From an uncultured Clostridia bacterium (GTDB lineage Bacteria > Bacillota > Clostridia > Oscillospirales > Acutalibacteraceae): a stretch of 11,875 nt of DNA. A program made the translations under genes and the position numbers. Positions 1 to 6,475 of this stretch are shown here, in pieces. The stretch is taken from positions 1-11,875 of the forward strand of contig CAMJYF010000020.1 of the NCBI GenBank assembly GCA_946409885.1. The letters run 5' to 3'. Within the stretch, counting starts at the first letter, position 1, and every line of letters begins with the position of its first letter. The notes below the pieces were generated by a model. It was not told the DNA's origin. It did no database searches and saw only the letters and a program-made list of their open reading frames with translations.

Positions 1-117
1 GATGACCTCCCCGTTTTTGTTCAGCACCCACACCTCGGCCACGTCGAATACGCGGAAAACTTTCGCGATAACGACGTGGCCGAGGTGTGGGTGCTGAACA
101 AAAACGGGGAGGTCATC
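1..117. repeat. Perfect 46-bp inverted repeat with 25-base loop (probable fold-back artefact)
   Basis: Bases 1-46 are the exact reverse complement of bases 72-117, separated by 25 bases (47-71). The right arm encodes a sensible stretch of kinase sensor domain (AEVWVLNKNGEV). The left arm, read in the same frame, gives a sequence that does not resemble such a domain. The right arm is therefore the original and the left arm a reversed copy. A perfect fold-back starting at base 1 of the sequence is typical of an assembly or amplification chimera at a contig end; a real genomic inversion is less likely. Confidence 0.85.
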
Positions 118-1254
118 GTCACCTCCACCGGCTTCCTGTCCGACAGCAGCGCCGCGCCGGAATACGCCTCCGCGCTGGAATCCACCTCCGGCCGCGCCTT
201 CTGGAAAGGGCCGCTGCCCTCCGGGGAAAAGATCATGGCCATGACGGCGCTGCTGCCGCTGACCAACGGCAAAAGCAACGGGGCCGTGCGGTACATGATC
301 TCGCTGGAACTGGTGGACCGGCAGATCGTGAAGCTGTCGATGGTTTCCACCTGCATCTGCCTGTTCGCCATCATTCTGGTGCTGATCTCCGGCATGTTTT
401 TCATCCGGTCCATCGTGGTGCCCGTCAAGCAGCTGAACGAGGCGGCCCGCAGTATCGCGGCGGGCAATTTCTCCCAGCGGGTAGCGGTGCCTTCCGGTTC
501 CGACGAGCTGGCGGAGCTTTCCGAATCCATCAACTATATGACGGCGGAGATCGACAAGACCACCCAGATGAAAAACGATTTCATCTCCACCGTATCCCAT
601 GAGCTGCGCACGCCGCTCACCGCCATCAAGGGCTGGGCGGAAACGCTGCTGTCCCTGCGCGAGCAGCAGGATCCCTCCGTCAAAGAGGGCCTGCGGGTGA
701 TCGTCAGCGAGGCGGACCACCTGTACGCGCTGGTGGAGGACCTGCTGGATTTCTCCCGGATCGAAAGCGGGCGCATGACGCTGCATCTGGAGCGGATCGA
801 CGTGCTGGCGGAGCTGGACGAAACCGTCTTTGCCTTGCGCGACCGCGCCAACCGGCGGGGGGTGGATATCGTCTATACCTCTCCCGAGGGGGCCGCGGTG
901 ATGAACGCGGACCCGGACCGGATCAAGCAGGTTTTCGTCAACGTGCTGGATAACGCCATCAAGTACACACCGGAGGGCGGCCGCATCACCGTCGCCGCGG
1001 AGATGACGGCGAAAACGCTGCGCATCCGCGTGACGGATACCGGCTGCGGTATCGCGCCGGAGGATCTGCCCCACGTAAAGGAAAAGTTTTATAAAGCGAA
1101 TATCTCGGTCAAGGGCTCGGGCATCGGCCTGGCCGTCTGCGAGGAGATCGTCAATCTCCACAAGGGGAGCATTCAGATAGAAAGCACACTCGGCGAGGGG
1201 ACGCAGGTCACCGTTACGCTGCCCCTGTGCGGTGCCGAGAGAAAGGAACCGTAA
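1..1254 (+). CDS. Sensor histidine kinase, 5'-truncated
   Basis: This is the C-terminal part of a membrane two-component sensor kinase of the PhoR/WalK type. It autophosphorylates on His and passes the phosphate to a response regulator that is probably encoded upstream, outside the window. Counting from the GTG codon at 76, residues 1-88 look like the end of an extracytoplasmic sensor domain, ~90-112 are a membrane helix and ~110-163 a HAMP linker. The HisKA box SHELRTP carries the phospho-acceptor H175. The ATPase domain shows an N box (LDNAIKYTP, N293), a G1 box (DTGCG, 321-325) and a G2 box (GSGIG, 347-351). The frame is open to base 1, but bases 1-46 repeat 72-117 in reverse, so real homologous protein probably starts near base 47 (EYAENFRDND). 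The GTG at 76 is not a credible start because it falls inside the sensor domain. The stop codon abuts the next ATG. Family is certain; the ligand is unknown. Confidence 0.93.
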   Translation, partial: DDLPVFVQHPHLGHVEYAENFRDNDVAEVWVLNKNGEVIVTSTGFLSDSSAAPEYASALESTSGRAFWKGPLPSGEKIMAMTALLPLTNGKSNGAVRYMISLELVDRQIVKLSMVSTCICLFAIILVLISGMFFIRSIVVPVKQLNEAARSIAAGNFSQRVAVPSGSDELAELSESINYMTAEIDKTTQMKNDFISTVSHELRTPLTAIKGWAETLLSLREQQDPSVKEGLRVIVSEADHLYALVEDLLDFSRIESGRMTLHLERIDVLAELDETVFALRDRANRRGVDIVYTSPEGAAVMNADPDRIKQVFVNVLDNAIKYTPEGGRITVAAEMTAKTLRIRVTDTGCGIAPEDLPHVKEKFYKANISVKGSGIGLAVCEEIVNLHKGSIQIESTLGEGTQVTVTLPLCGAERKEP

Positions 1255-2277
1255 ATGTCCGATAAAAAAAAGAAACAACCAATCACCTCCGTGGGGGGAC
1301 AGGCGCTGATCGAGGGCGTGATGATGAACGGCCCCGAGGGCGTGGTGCTGTCCGTCCGCCAGCAGGATGGCGGCATTGTCACGGAGCGGCAGGATTACAA
1401 GCACGCCCGCGATAAATACAAGGCCCTGGGCTGGCCGCTGATCCGCGGCGTGGTCAACTTTGTGGAATCCATGATCATCGGCTACAAAAGCCTGATGCGG
1501 TCGGCGGAGCTGTCCGGCCAGCTGGAGGCGGAGGATTCCACCGAGAACATGGGCAAGGTGGACCGCTGGCTCAACGACCATATGGGCCCCAAAATGTTCG
1601 CCGTCATCAGCACAGTGGCGTCCGTGCTGTCGATCGCGCTGGCCTTCGGCCTGTTCATGTTTCTGCCGGCCTGGCTGGTGGATCTGGTGGACGGCAAGCT
1701 GCTGCACGACGCGCTGGCCTCCTACCACCCCTTCTTTGAGGGCATCATCCGCCTGGTCATCATGGTGGCGTATATGTTCGCCATCTCCCGCATGAAGGAT
1801 ATCAAGCGCGTGTTCATGTACCACGGCGCGGAGCATAAATCCATCTGCTGCTTTGAAAAAGGCCTGCCCCTTACCGTGGAAAACGTGCGGGGCTGCCGCC
1901 GCTTCCATCCCCGCTGCGGTACCAGCTTCATTTTTGTCGTCATTATCATCAGTATTCTGGTGTCCTCGCTGGTGGTGCTGGTCTTCCCGGCCCTGAACGA
2001 AACTTCCAACCGCCTGTGGTGGATGGTCTGCAAAATCTTCGTGGTGCTGCCCGTGGTCACGGCCATCAGCTACGAGTTCATCCGCTACGCGGGCAGACAC
2101 GACAACATCCTCACCAAGATTCTCTCCGCCCCGGGGCTGTGGATGCAGCGCATCACCACCTCGGAGCCCACGGACGATATGATGGAGGTGGCCATCGCTT
2201 CCATCATCGCGGTGCTGCCCGGTCAAAAGGACCCCAACGCGACGGCCGCGGGGGAAGCGCCCGCCGCCGCGCCGTGA
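1255..2277 (+). CDS. DUF1385 family membrane protein (YqhQ-like)
   Basis: This is a 340-residue protein of the DUF1385/COG3872 family, whose member in Bacillus subtilis is YqhQ. The molecular function is not established. Family hallmarks are the N-terminal GGQALIEGVMM (14-24), the histidine motif YHGAEHKS (189-196), GCRRFHPRCGTSF (213-225) and the conserved C-terminal segment around EPTDDMMEVAIAS. The His, Glu and Cys residues in the two central motifs could bind a metal; that is inference. Hydrophobic stretches at about 115-143, 161-179, 225-246 and 261-276 suggest four membrane segments. A short Ala/Pro-rich tail (328-340) follows the conserved part. The ATG directly follows the kinase stop and has a purine-rich site (AGAAAGGAA) upstream. 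The stop overlaps the start of prmC by four bases, so the three genes are probably translationally coupled. Confidence 0.93.
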   Translation: MSDKKKKQPITSVGGQALIEGVMMNGPEGVVLSVRQQDGGIVTERQDYKHARDKYKALGWPLIRGVVNFVESMIIGYKSLMRSAELSGQLEAEDSTENMGKVDRWLNDHMGPKMFAVISTVASVLSIALAFGLFMFLPAWLVDLVDGKLLHDALASYHPFFEGIIRLVIMVAYMFAISRMKDIKRVFMYHGAEHKSICCFEKGLPLTVENVRGCRRFHPRCGTSFIFVVIIISILVSSLVVLVFPALNETSNRLWWMVCKIFVVLPVVTAISYEFIRYAGRHDNILTKILSAPGLWMQRITTSEPTDDMMEVAIASIIAVLPGQKDPNATAAGEAPAAAP

Positions 2278-3113
2278 CGCTGCGGGAGCTGATCCGCGCC
2301 GGAGCAGAGTATCTGACGGAAAACGGCGTGGAGGACGCGGCCTTCGACGCCCGTCAGCTGGCCATGTTCCTGTTCTCATTGAATGGAACCGCACTGCTTC
2401 TGCAGGGGGACAGGACCGTTTCCCCGGAGGAGCAGGCGGCGTACCGGGCGCTGCTGGAACGCCGCGCGGCGGGGGAGCCGCTGCAGTATCTCCTGGGCCA
2501 ATGGGAGTTCTGCGGGGAACCCTTCTTCGTCGGCCCCGGGGTGCTGATCCCCCGGCCGGAGACGGAACAGCTGGCGCAGTGGTGCATAGAAACCGTCAGG
2601 GACCGTGGATTGAAATGCGTTTACGACCTCTGCGCGGGCACCGGCTGCATCGGCCTGACCGTCGCAAAGTCCTGCCCCGCCGCGCGGGTATACCTGCTGG
2701 AGCTTTATGACGGCGCGCTTGCGTATCTGAAACAGAACGAGGCGGCCTTCGCGCTGCCCAATACGGCCGTGATACAGGCGGACGTGCTGCGCGGTCTGCC
2801 GCAGGGGCTTCCCGCCCCGGACCTGATCGTCTCCAACCCGCCGTATATCCGGGCGGAGGAGATCCCCGGCCTGCAAAAGGAGGTCGGCTTTGAACCGGTC
2901 GCCGCGCTGGACGGCGGCGGGGACGGATACGTCTTCTACCGCGCCATCGCGGAACAGTGGCTGCCGCTGCTGCCCAAGGGAGGTTTCGCCGCGGTGGAGT
3001 GCGGCGAGGGCCAGCCGGAAACGGTGGCGGAGCTGTTCGGCCCGACGCTGGAATGCGCTGTGGAAAAAGATCTGTATGGCGTTCCGCGTTTTGTGACCGG
3101 CGCCAGACTGTAA
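2274..3113 (+). CDS. prmC: Peptide chain release factor N5-glutamine methyltransferase
   Basis: PrmC transfers a methyl group from S-adenosylmethionine to the glutamine of the GGQ motif of release factors RF1 and RF2, which raises termination efficiency on the ribosome. The 279-residue product has the usual length. It shows a helical N-terminal recognition domain (1-~85), the IPRPETE motif (92-98), a SAM-binding motif I (DLCAGTG, 118-124) and the substrate-glutamine motif NPPY (188-191) followed by the family's typical FEPVAALDGG segment. The frame is open well upstream, but the start is placed at the GTG at 2274. It overlaps the preceding stop as GTGA and yields the expected N-terminus (MTLRELIRAG). 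The ribosome-binding site there is weak, consistent with coupled translation. The usual companion prfA is not beside it in this window. Confidence 0.95.
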   Translation: MTLRELIRAGAEYLTENGVEDAAFDARQLAMFLFSLNGTALLLQGDRTVSPEEQAAYRALLERRAAGEPLQYLLGQWEFCGEPFFVGPGVLIPRPETEQLAQWCIETVRDRGLKCVYDLCAGTGCIGLTVAKSCPAARVYLLELYDGALAYLKQNEAAFALPNTAVIQADVLRGLPQGLPAPDLIVSNPPYIRAEEIPGLQKEVGFEPVAALDGGGDGYVFYRAIAEQWLPLLPKGGFAAVECGEGQPETVAELFGPTLECAVEKDLYGVPRFVTGARL

Positions 3114-3131
3114 TATTATTCGGAGGTACTC

Positions 3132-3830
3132 ATGCTTTCTTATCTGTTCGGTGTGATCTCGGGACAGTACGAGATCAAAGACGTGATCCTGGAGCTGTGC
3201 GTGCTGGCGTTCGTGTGGGCCTGCTGCCTGCCGGTGCATGAGAGCGCCCACGCCTGGATGGCGGATAAGCTGGGCGACCCCACGGGGCGGCTCAGCGGAC
3301 GCATCACCCTCAACCCCATGGCGCACCTGTCCCTGACAGGCACGCTGATGATGCTGGTGTTCGGCTTCGGTTACGCCAAGCCCGTGCCCGTCAACATCCG
3401 CAACTTCAAAAAGCGGAAGCAGTATTTCGCGCTGACGGCGGCCGCCGGTCCCATCTCCAACCTGCTGCTGGCGGTGGTTTTTACCGTCTTTTCCAATATC
3501 GCTTATTTTCTGCTGGCAAAAAACGGGGAAACGACCGCGCTGGTGGCGGCCTATCAGTTCTTTGCCGGCGTGGCCTACGTCAACGTGGCGCTGGCGGTGT
3601 TCAACCTGATCCCGTTCCCGCCGCTGGACGGCTCCCGCCTCATCTCCATGGTGCTGCCGGACGATCTCTATTACAAGCTGCTCTCCTATGAGCGCTATAC
3701 CATGTACGCGCTGTTCGCGCTGATCTTCCTGTTCAACCGCATCGGCTTTTCCCCCATCGGCTGGCTGACGTCGCTGGTGTACAACGGCATCGATAAGCTG
3801 GTCGGCCTGCCCTTTGAACTGCTGCTATGA
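3132..3830 (+). CDS. M50-family site-2 zinc metalloprotease
   Basis: This is an intramembrane zinc protease of the site-2 protease family (M50B, rhomboid-sized, without PDZ or CBS domains visible). The 232-residue protein is mostly hydrophobic. The catalytic HExxH is HESAH (36-40), in the first membrane core helix. The second family motif is NLIPFPPLDGSRL (158-170), with D166 as the likely third zinc ligand. A GPISN segment (106-110) in between is also typical. A clear ribosome-binding site (CGGAGGT, 3121-3127) precedes the ATG. The stop overlaps the start of scpA as ATGA. This protease is found just upstream of scpA in many Clostridia; its substrate is not known. Linkage to chromosome segregation is positional only. 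Confidence 0.93.
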   Translation: MLSYLFGVISGQYEIKDVILELCVLAFVWACCLPVHESAHAWMADKLGDPTGRLSGRITLNPMAHLSLTGTLMMLVFGFGYAKPVPVNIRNFKKRKQYFALTAAAGPISNLLLAVVFTVFSNIAYFLLAKNGETTALVAAYQFFAGVAYVNVALAVFNLIPFPPLDGSRLISMVLPDDLYYKLLSYERYTMYALFALIFLFNRIGFSPIGWLTSLVYNGIDKLVGLPFELLL

Positions 3831-4558
3831 ACCCTGCGCCCAGCTATAAGATCAAGGACTTCGAGGGTCCCATGGACCTGCTGCTGTACCTGATCACCAA
3901 GCACAAACTGAATATCTACGATATCCCCATCGTGGAGCTGGTGGAGCAGTACACCGCCTATATCCGCGAAATGAAAGAGGCGGATATGGACGTGGCCAGC
4001 GAGTTTCTGGAGATGGCGGCGCGTCTGGTGCATATCAAGACCATCTCGCTGCTGCCGGTCCACGAGGAAGGGGAGCAGCTGCGCCGGGAGCTGTCCGGCG
4101 AGCTGATCGAGTACGCGGAATGCAAGCGGGTGGCGCAGGAGCTGTCCCAGCGCACCCAGGGCTTCAACGCCTACTCCCGCCCCATGCAGCCCTTTAAAGC
4201 CGATATGACGTACACCCGCGTCCACGACCCGCTGGAGCTGCTGAACGCCTATATGCGGGTGGTGGGCAAACGGCTGCGGAAGATCCCGCCGCCCCTGGAC
4301 GCCTTCCGCACCATCGTGGCCAAAAAGATCGTATCGGTCTCCCATAAGATCAGCGCCATCGTCACCCGTCTGACGCAGGTAAAAAAACAACGGCTGACGG
4401 AGATCTACCGGCAGTCGGAAAGCCGCTCCGATCTGGTGGCCGCCTTTTTGGCGGTGCTGGAGCTGGCCAAGACCAACCACGTGTATCTGGAGGGCGAGGG
4501 CGACGAGATGACGGTCGAGCTCATAAAGATCCCGGAAGGAGAGCTTGATTTTGACTGA
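3827..4558 (+). CDS. scpA: Segregation and condensation protein A (kleisin)
   Basis: ScpA is the kleisin subunit that bridges the SMC heads and, with ScpB, forms the bacterial condensin acting on the nucleoid. The 243-residue product has the usual size. The N-terminal domain begins with the family signature DFEGPMDLLLYLI (10-22) followed by the IYDIPI and ASEFLEMAARLVHIK segments, which contact the SMC neck. The middle is a variable helical linker. The C-terminal winged helix, containing VAAFLAVLELAK, contacts the SMC head. The start ATG overlaps the protease stop, and the stop overlaps the scpB start, so the dose of both Scp proteins is probably set by translational coupling. Confidence 0.96.
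   Translation: MNPAPSYKIKDFEGPMDLLLYLITKHKLNIYDIPIVELVEQYTAYIREMKEADMDVASEFLEMAARLVHIKTISLLPVHEEGEQLRRELSGELIEYAECKRVAQELSQRTQGFNAYSRPMQPFKADMTYTRVHDPLELLNAYMRVVGKRLRKIPPPLDAFRTIVAKKIVSVSHKISAIVTRLTQVKKQRLTEIYRQSESRSDLVAAFLAVLELAKTNHVYLEGEGDEMTVELIKIPEGELDFD
4536..4541 (+). promoter_or_regulatory. Ribosome-binding site of scpB
   Basis: AAGGAG lies inside the end of scpA. Its spacing is 3 bases to a TTG at 4545, 9 bases to a TTG at 4551, and 30 bases to the first ATG at 4572. The nine-base spacing favours TTG 4551 as the scpB start. Confidence 0.7.
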
Positions 4559-5141
4559 AAACGCTATAAATATGAAAAGCACGGTGGAGGCGATCATCTT
4601 TGCCTCCGGCGAGCCCATCGACCGGCTGCGGCTGATCGAGGTGCTCGGCTGTACGCCGGAACGGCTGGACGCGCTGATCAATGAGATAAAAGACGACTAT
4701 GACGAGCGCGGCAGCGCGGTGGAGCTGCTGTGCCTCGGTTCCCAGGTGCAGTTCGCCACCCGTCCCGCCTTTGCGGAGGCGGTGCGCAGCGTGCTGGACC
4801 TGAAGCGCAACCAGCCCCTTTCCCCCGCCGCCTTTGAGGTGCTGGCCATCGTGGCCTACAACCAGCCGGTGACGCGCTCCTTCATCGAGCAGGTGCGCGG
4901 CGTGGATTGCGGCGGCGTGCTGAACACCCTTTGCCAGCGGGGGCTGGTGGAGGAGTGCGGCAGGCTGGACCTGCCCGGCCGCCCCCTGATCTACTGTACC
5001 ACCGCGGAGTTCTTAAAGTGCTTTTGTATGTCCACACTGGCGGAGCTGCCGGAGATCCCCGATACCAAAGCGGCTGCCGCCGCGCTGGAAAACATCCGGA
5101 AGGACGACGGCGTAACCCCCGGCCAGATGTCGATATTATAA
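4551..5141 (+). CDS. scpB: Segregation and condensation protein B
   Basis: ScpB dimerises and binds the ScpA linker, stabilising the SMC-ScpAB condensin. The 196-residue product has two winged-helix domains. The first opens with TVEAIIFASGEPI. The second carries the family signature around QPLSPAAFEVLAIVAYNQPV and TRSFIEQVRGV, then GLVEECGRLDLPGRPLIYC and the terminal LAELPEI. The start is ambiguous: TTG 4545, TTG 4551 or ATG 4572 are all in frame. TTG 4551 is chosen from the spacing to AAGGAG at 4536-4541; ATG 4572 would remove only seven residues, none conserved. It overlaps scpA by eight bases. It is the last gene before the repeat-bearing gap. Confidence 0.95.
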   Translation: MTENAINMKSTVEAIIFASGEPIDRLRLIEVLGCTPERLDALINEIKDDYDERGSAVELLCLGSQVQFATRPAFAEAVRSVLDLKRNQPLSPAAFEVLAIVAYNQPVTRSFIEQVRGVDCGGVLNTLCQRGLVEECGRLDLPGRPLIYCTTAEFLKCFCMSTLAELPEIPDTKAAAAALENIRKDDGVTPGQMSIL

Positions 5142-5150
5142 CCCCGTAGC

Positions 5151-5168
5151 ACGGAGCCTCAGCTCCGT
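5151..5168. other. Hairpin 1 of the intergenic repeat
   Basis: ACGGAGC (5151-5157) pairs perfectly with GCTCCGT (5162-5168) around a CTCA loop. The stem has five G-C pairs. It can also pair in trans with the second copy to give a longer interrupted stem. Confidence 0.8.
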
Positions 5169-5183
5169 CAATTCCCCCGTAGC

Positions 5184-5201
5184 ACGGAGCCTCAGCTCCG
5201 T
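5184..5201. other. Hairpin 2 of the intergenic repeat
   Basis: This hairpin has the same stem and loop as the first: ACGGAGC (5184-5190), CTCA, GCTCCGT (5195-5201). It ends about 32 bases before the DUF2953 start codon and 19 bases before its ribosome-binding site, so it does not obviously hide that site. Confidence 0.8.
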
Positions 5202-5220
5202 CGATCCCCATATGATAAAA

Positions 5221-5227
5221 CGGAGGT
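5221..5227 (+). promoter_or_regulatory. Ribosome-binding site of the DUF2953 gene
   Basis: CGGAGGT matches the anti-Shine-Dalgarno sequence. It is only one base from a GTG at 5228 (measured from GGAGG) but seven bases from the GTG at 5234, which is therefore the preferred start. Confidence 0.75.
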
Positions 5228-5233
5228 GTGGCT

Positions 5234-6157
5234 GTGATCGTTCTGAAAATCATCGGCTGGGTGCTGCTTGGTATCCTGGCACTGGTCCTGCTGGTGCTGT
5301 GCATCCGCATCCGCATCGCGGTGGAATATTCGGACGACAATACCAACGTGCGGCTGGAATGGCTGTTCCTGAACCTGCCGCTCTATCCCCGTCCGGCAAA
5401 GGAGCCGAAAGAACCGAAGCCGCCCAAACAAAAAGCAAAGAAAAAGGCCGAAGCGCCGGCGTCTTCCCCCACGGCGGAGGAACCGCCCGCGCCTGAAGGT
5501 CCTTCCAGCGAAGCGGCCCAGGAACCGCAGACGCAGCAGCCCCCCGTCGGGGAATCGCAGACGCCCCCCGTGGAAGAAGGCGCGCCCGCCCCGGAAGAGG
5601 GCAAGCCCGCCGAAAAAAAGGAGAGCCTGCTGCACGTCCTCTACCGCACCCACGGGGTGGACGGCATTCTGGAGCTCGTCCGCCGGGTGTTCTCCTACCT
5701 GGGCTCCTTCTTCGGCGATATGATGAAGGCGCTGGTGATCGAGGAGCTGTACCTGGATATCGGCTGCACCAAAAAGGACGCGGCCGCCACCGCCATCTAT
5801 TACGGCGAGGTCTGCGCCGCCCTTTACCCCATGCTGGGGGCGCTGGCTGCCAAATGCAAGGTCAAAAAATACGATATCAACGTCTATCCGGATTATCTGG
5901 CGCGGTTCAGCCGGGCCTCGTTCTTCGTCAAATTCCACGTCTATCCCATCTACGTCACGGGCATTACCGTCCTTCTGGTATGCAGAATGGTTTTTAAGGT
6001 AGCGCTCAGAACGCTGATTAAAATTTTTCTGCCGAAAAAAGAGAAAAAGGCAGAAAAAGATATAAAAATAACAGAAAAGGAAGATGAATCCCATGAAGGA
6101 GCAGTCAGCAGCAGGAATCCTGTCCACGACGATCGAGAAAGTGCGTCAGCTGGTTGA
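5234..6157 (+). CDS. DUF2953 membrane protein (YtfI-like)
   Basis: This is a 307-residue protein of the DUF2953 family, whose function is not established. An N-terminal membrane helix (about 2-23) is followed by a short basic and beta-like segment. Then comes a long Pro/Glu/Lys-rich low-complexity linker (about 54-130), which is the unusual part of this protein. The conserved DUF2953 core follows (about 140-240), including LDIGCTKKDAAATA and YGEVCAALYP, and a second hydrophobic stretch (about 239-257). The pairing with gerW directly downstream is the same as ytfI-ytfJ in Bacillus subtilis, which supports the call and hints at a spore-related role (inference). The end is odd: the last ~30 residues are charged and lie in a 65-base overlap with gerW. 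The start could also be GTG 5228. Confidence 0.88.
   Translation: MIVLKIIGWVLLGILALVLLVLCIRIRIAVEYSDDNTNVRLEWLFLNLPLYPRPAKEPKEPKPPKQKAKKKAEAPASSPTAEEPPAPEGPSSEAAQEPQTQQPPVGESQTPPVEEGAPAPEEGKPAEKKESLLHVLYRTHGVDGILELVRRVFSYLGSFFGDMMKALVIEELYLDIGCTKKDAAATAIYYGEVCAALYPMLGALAAKCKVKKYDINVYPDYLARFSRASFFVKFHVYPIYVTGITVLLVCRMVFKVALRTLIKIFLPKKEKKAEKDIKITEKEDESHEGAVSSRNPVHDDRESASAG
6077..6083 (+). promoter_or_regulatory. Ribosome-binding site of gerW
   Basis: AAGGAAG (6077-6083) touches the ATG at 6084 directly but sits nine bases before the ATG at 6093. This favours 6093 as the start of gerW. Confidence 0.65.
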
Positions 6158-6473
6158 CGTCAGTACCATTGTCGGCGAGCCCATCGTCCTGTCGGACGAT
6201 ATCACCGTCATCCCCGTTTCCAAGGTCACCTACGGCTTCGCCTCCGGCGGGTCCGATTTCCCGTCCAAAAACAACACCCAGCTCTTCGGCGGAGGCGGCG
6301 GCGCGGGCATTACCATCAATCCCGTGGCGTTCCTTGTGCTGAAAAACGGCGAAGTGACCCTGAAGCACATCACCGCCAACGACAACGCGGCGGAGCGCAT
6401 CGTCAACATGGTGCCCGACGTGATCGACAAGGTCACCGAAGTGGTGGGCAAGGTTAAGCCCTCAAAGGAATAA
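6093..6473 (+). CDS. gerW: Spore protein GerW/YtfJ family
   Basis: This is a member of the GerW (YtfJ) family, a small protein of the forespore/spore. In Bacillus it is needed for normal germination responses, and the genes are widespread in spore-forming Firmicutes. The 126-residue product shows the family pattern: an N-terminal helix with VDVSTIVGEPI (21-31), a conserved TVIPVSKVTYGFASGG block (38-53), a glycine-rich segment (GGGGGAG, 66-72), then ITINPVAFLV (73-82) and a C-terminal helix. It is somewhat shorter than the Bacillus protein. ATG 6093 is preferred to ATG 6084 on ribosome-site spacing; the difference is three residues. It lies within the 3' end of the DUF2953 frame. Its presence suggests, but does not prove, that the organism sporulates, because related proteins persist in some non-spore-formers. 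Confidence 0.92.
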   Translation: MKEQSAAGILSTTIEKVRQLVDVSTIVGEPIVLSDDITVIPVSKVTYGFASGGSDFPSKNNTQLFGGGGGAGITINPVAFLVLKNGEVTLKHITANDNAAERIVNMVPDVIDKVTEVVGKVKPSKE

Positions 6474-6475
6474 GA

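Larger units (their letters stand above)
5142..5202. repeat. Tandem pair of a 28-bp hairpin-forming repeat
   Basis: Two identical 28-base copies, 5142-5169 and 5175-5202, are repeated with a 33-base period. The five bases between them (AATTC) resemble those that follow the second copy (GATCC). Each unit contains a perfect 7-bp inverted repeat, ACGGAGC-CTCA-GCTCCGT, with a four-base loop. The first copy begins at the base immediately after the scpB stop codon. No T-run follows either hairpin, so they do not look like intrinsic terminators. The form fits a REP-like dispersed element or an RNA-processing or stability element. Which of these it is cannot be told from one locus. Confidence 0.85.

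Noticed and set aside
2016..2273. Upstream extension of the prmC frame into the DUF1385 gene
   Set aside because: The extra residues are Arg/His/Gly-rich and unlike any PrmC N-terminus. The GTG at 2274 gives the expected protein length.
5151..5201. The two hairpins as intrinsic terminators after scpB
   Set aside because: Neither stem is followed by a run of T. Bases after the first are AATTC and after the second GATCC.
5142..5202. Repeat pair as a minimal CRISPR array
   Set aside because: The interval between copies is only five bases, far too short for a spacer, there are just two units, and no cas genes are nearby.
5211..5216. TATGAT resembling a -10 promoter element before the DUF2953 gene
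   Set aside because: No -35-like hexamer lies 16-18 bases upstream (the region is the repeat, AGCCTC) and there is no extended -10 TG. A chance match is more likely.
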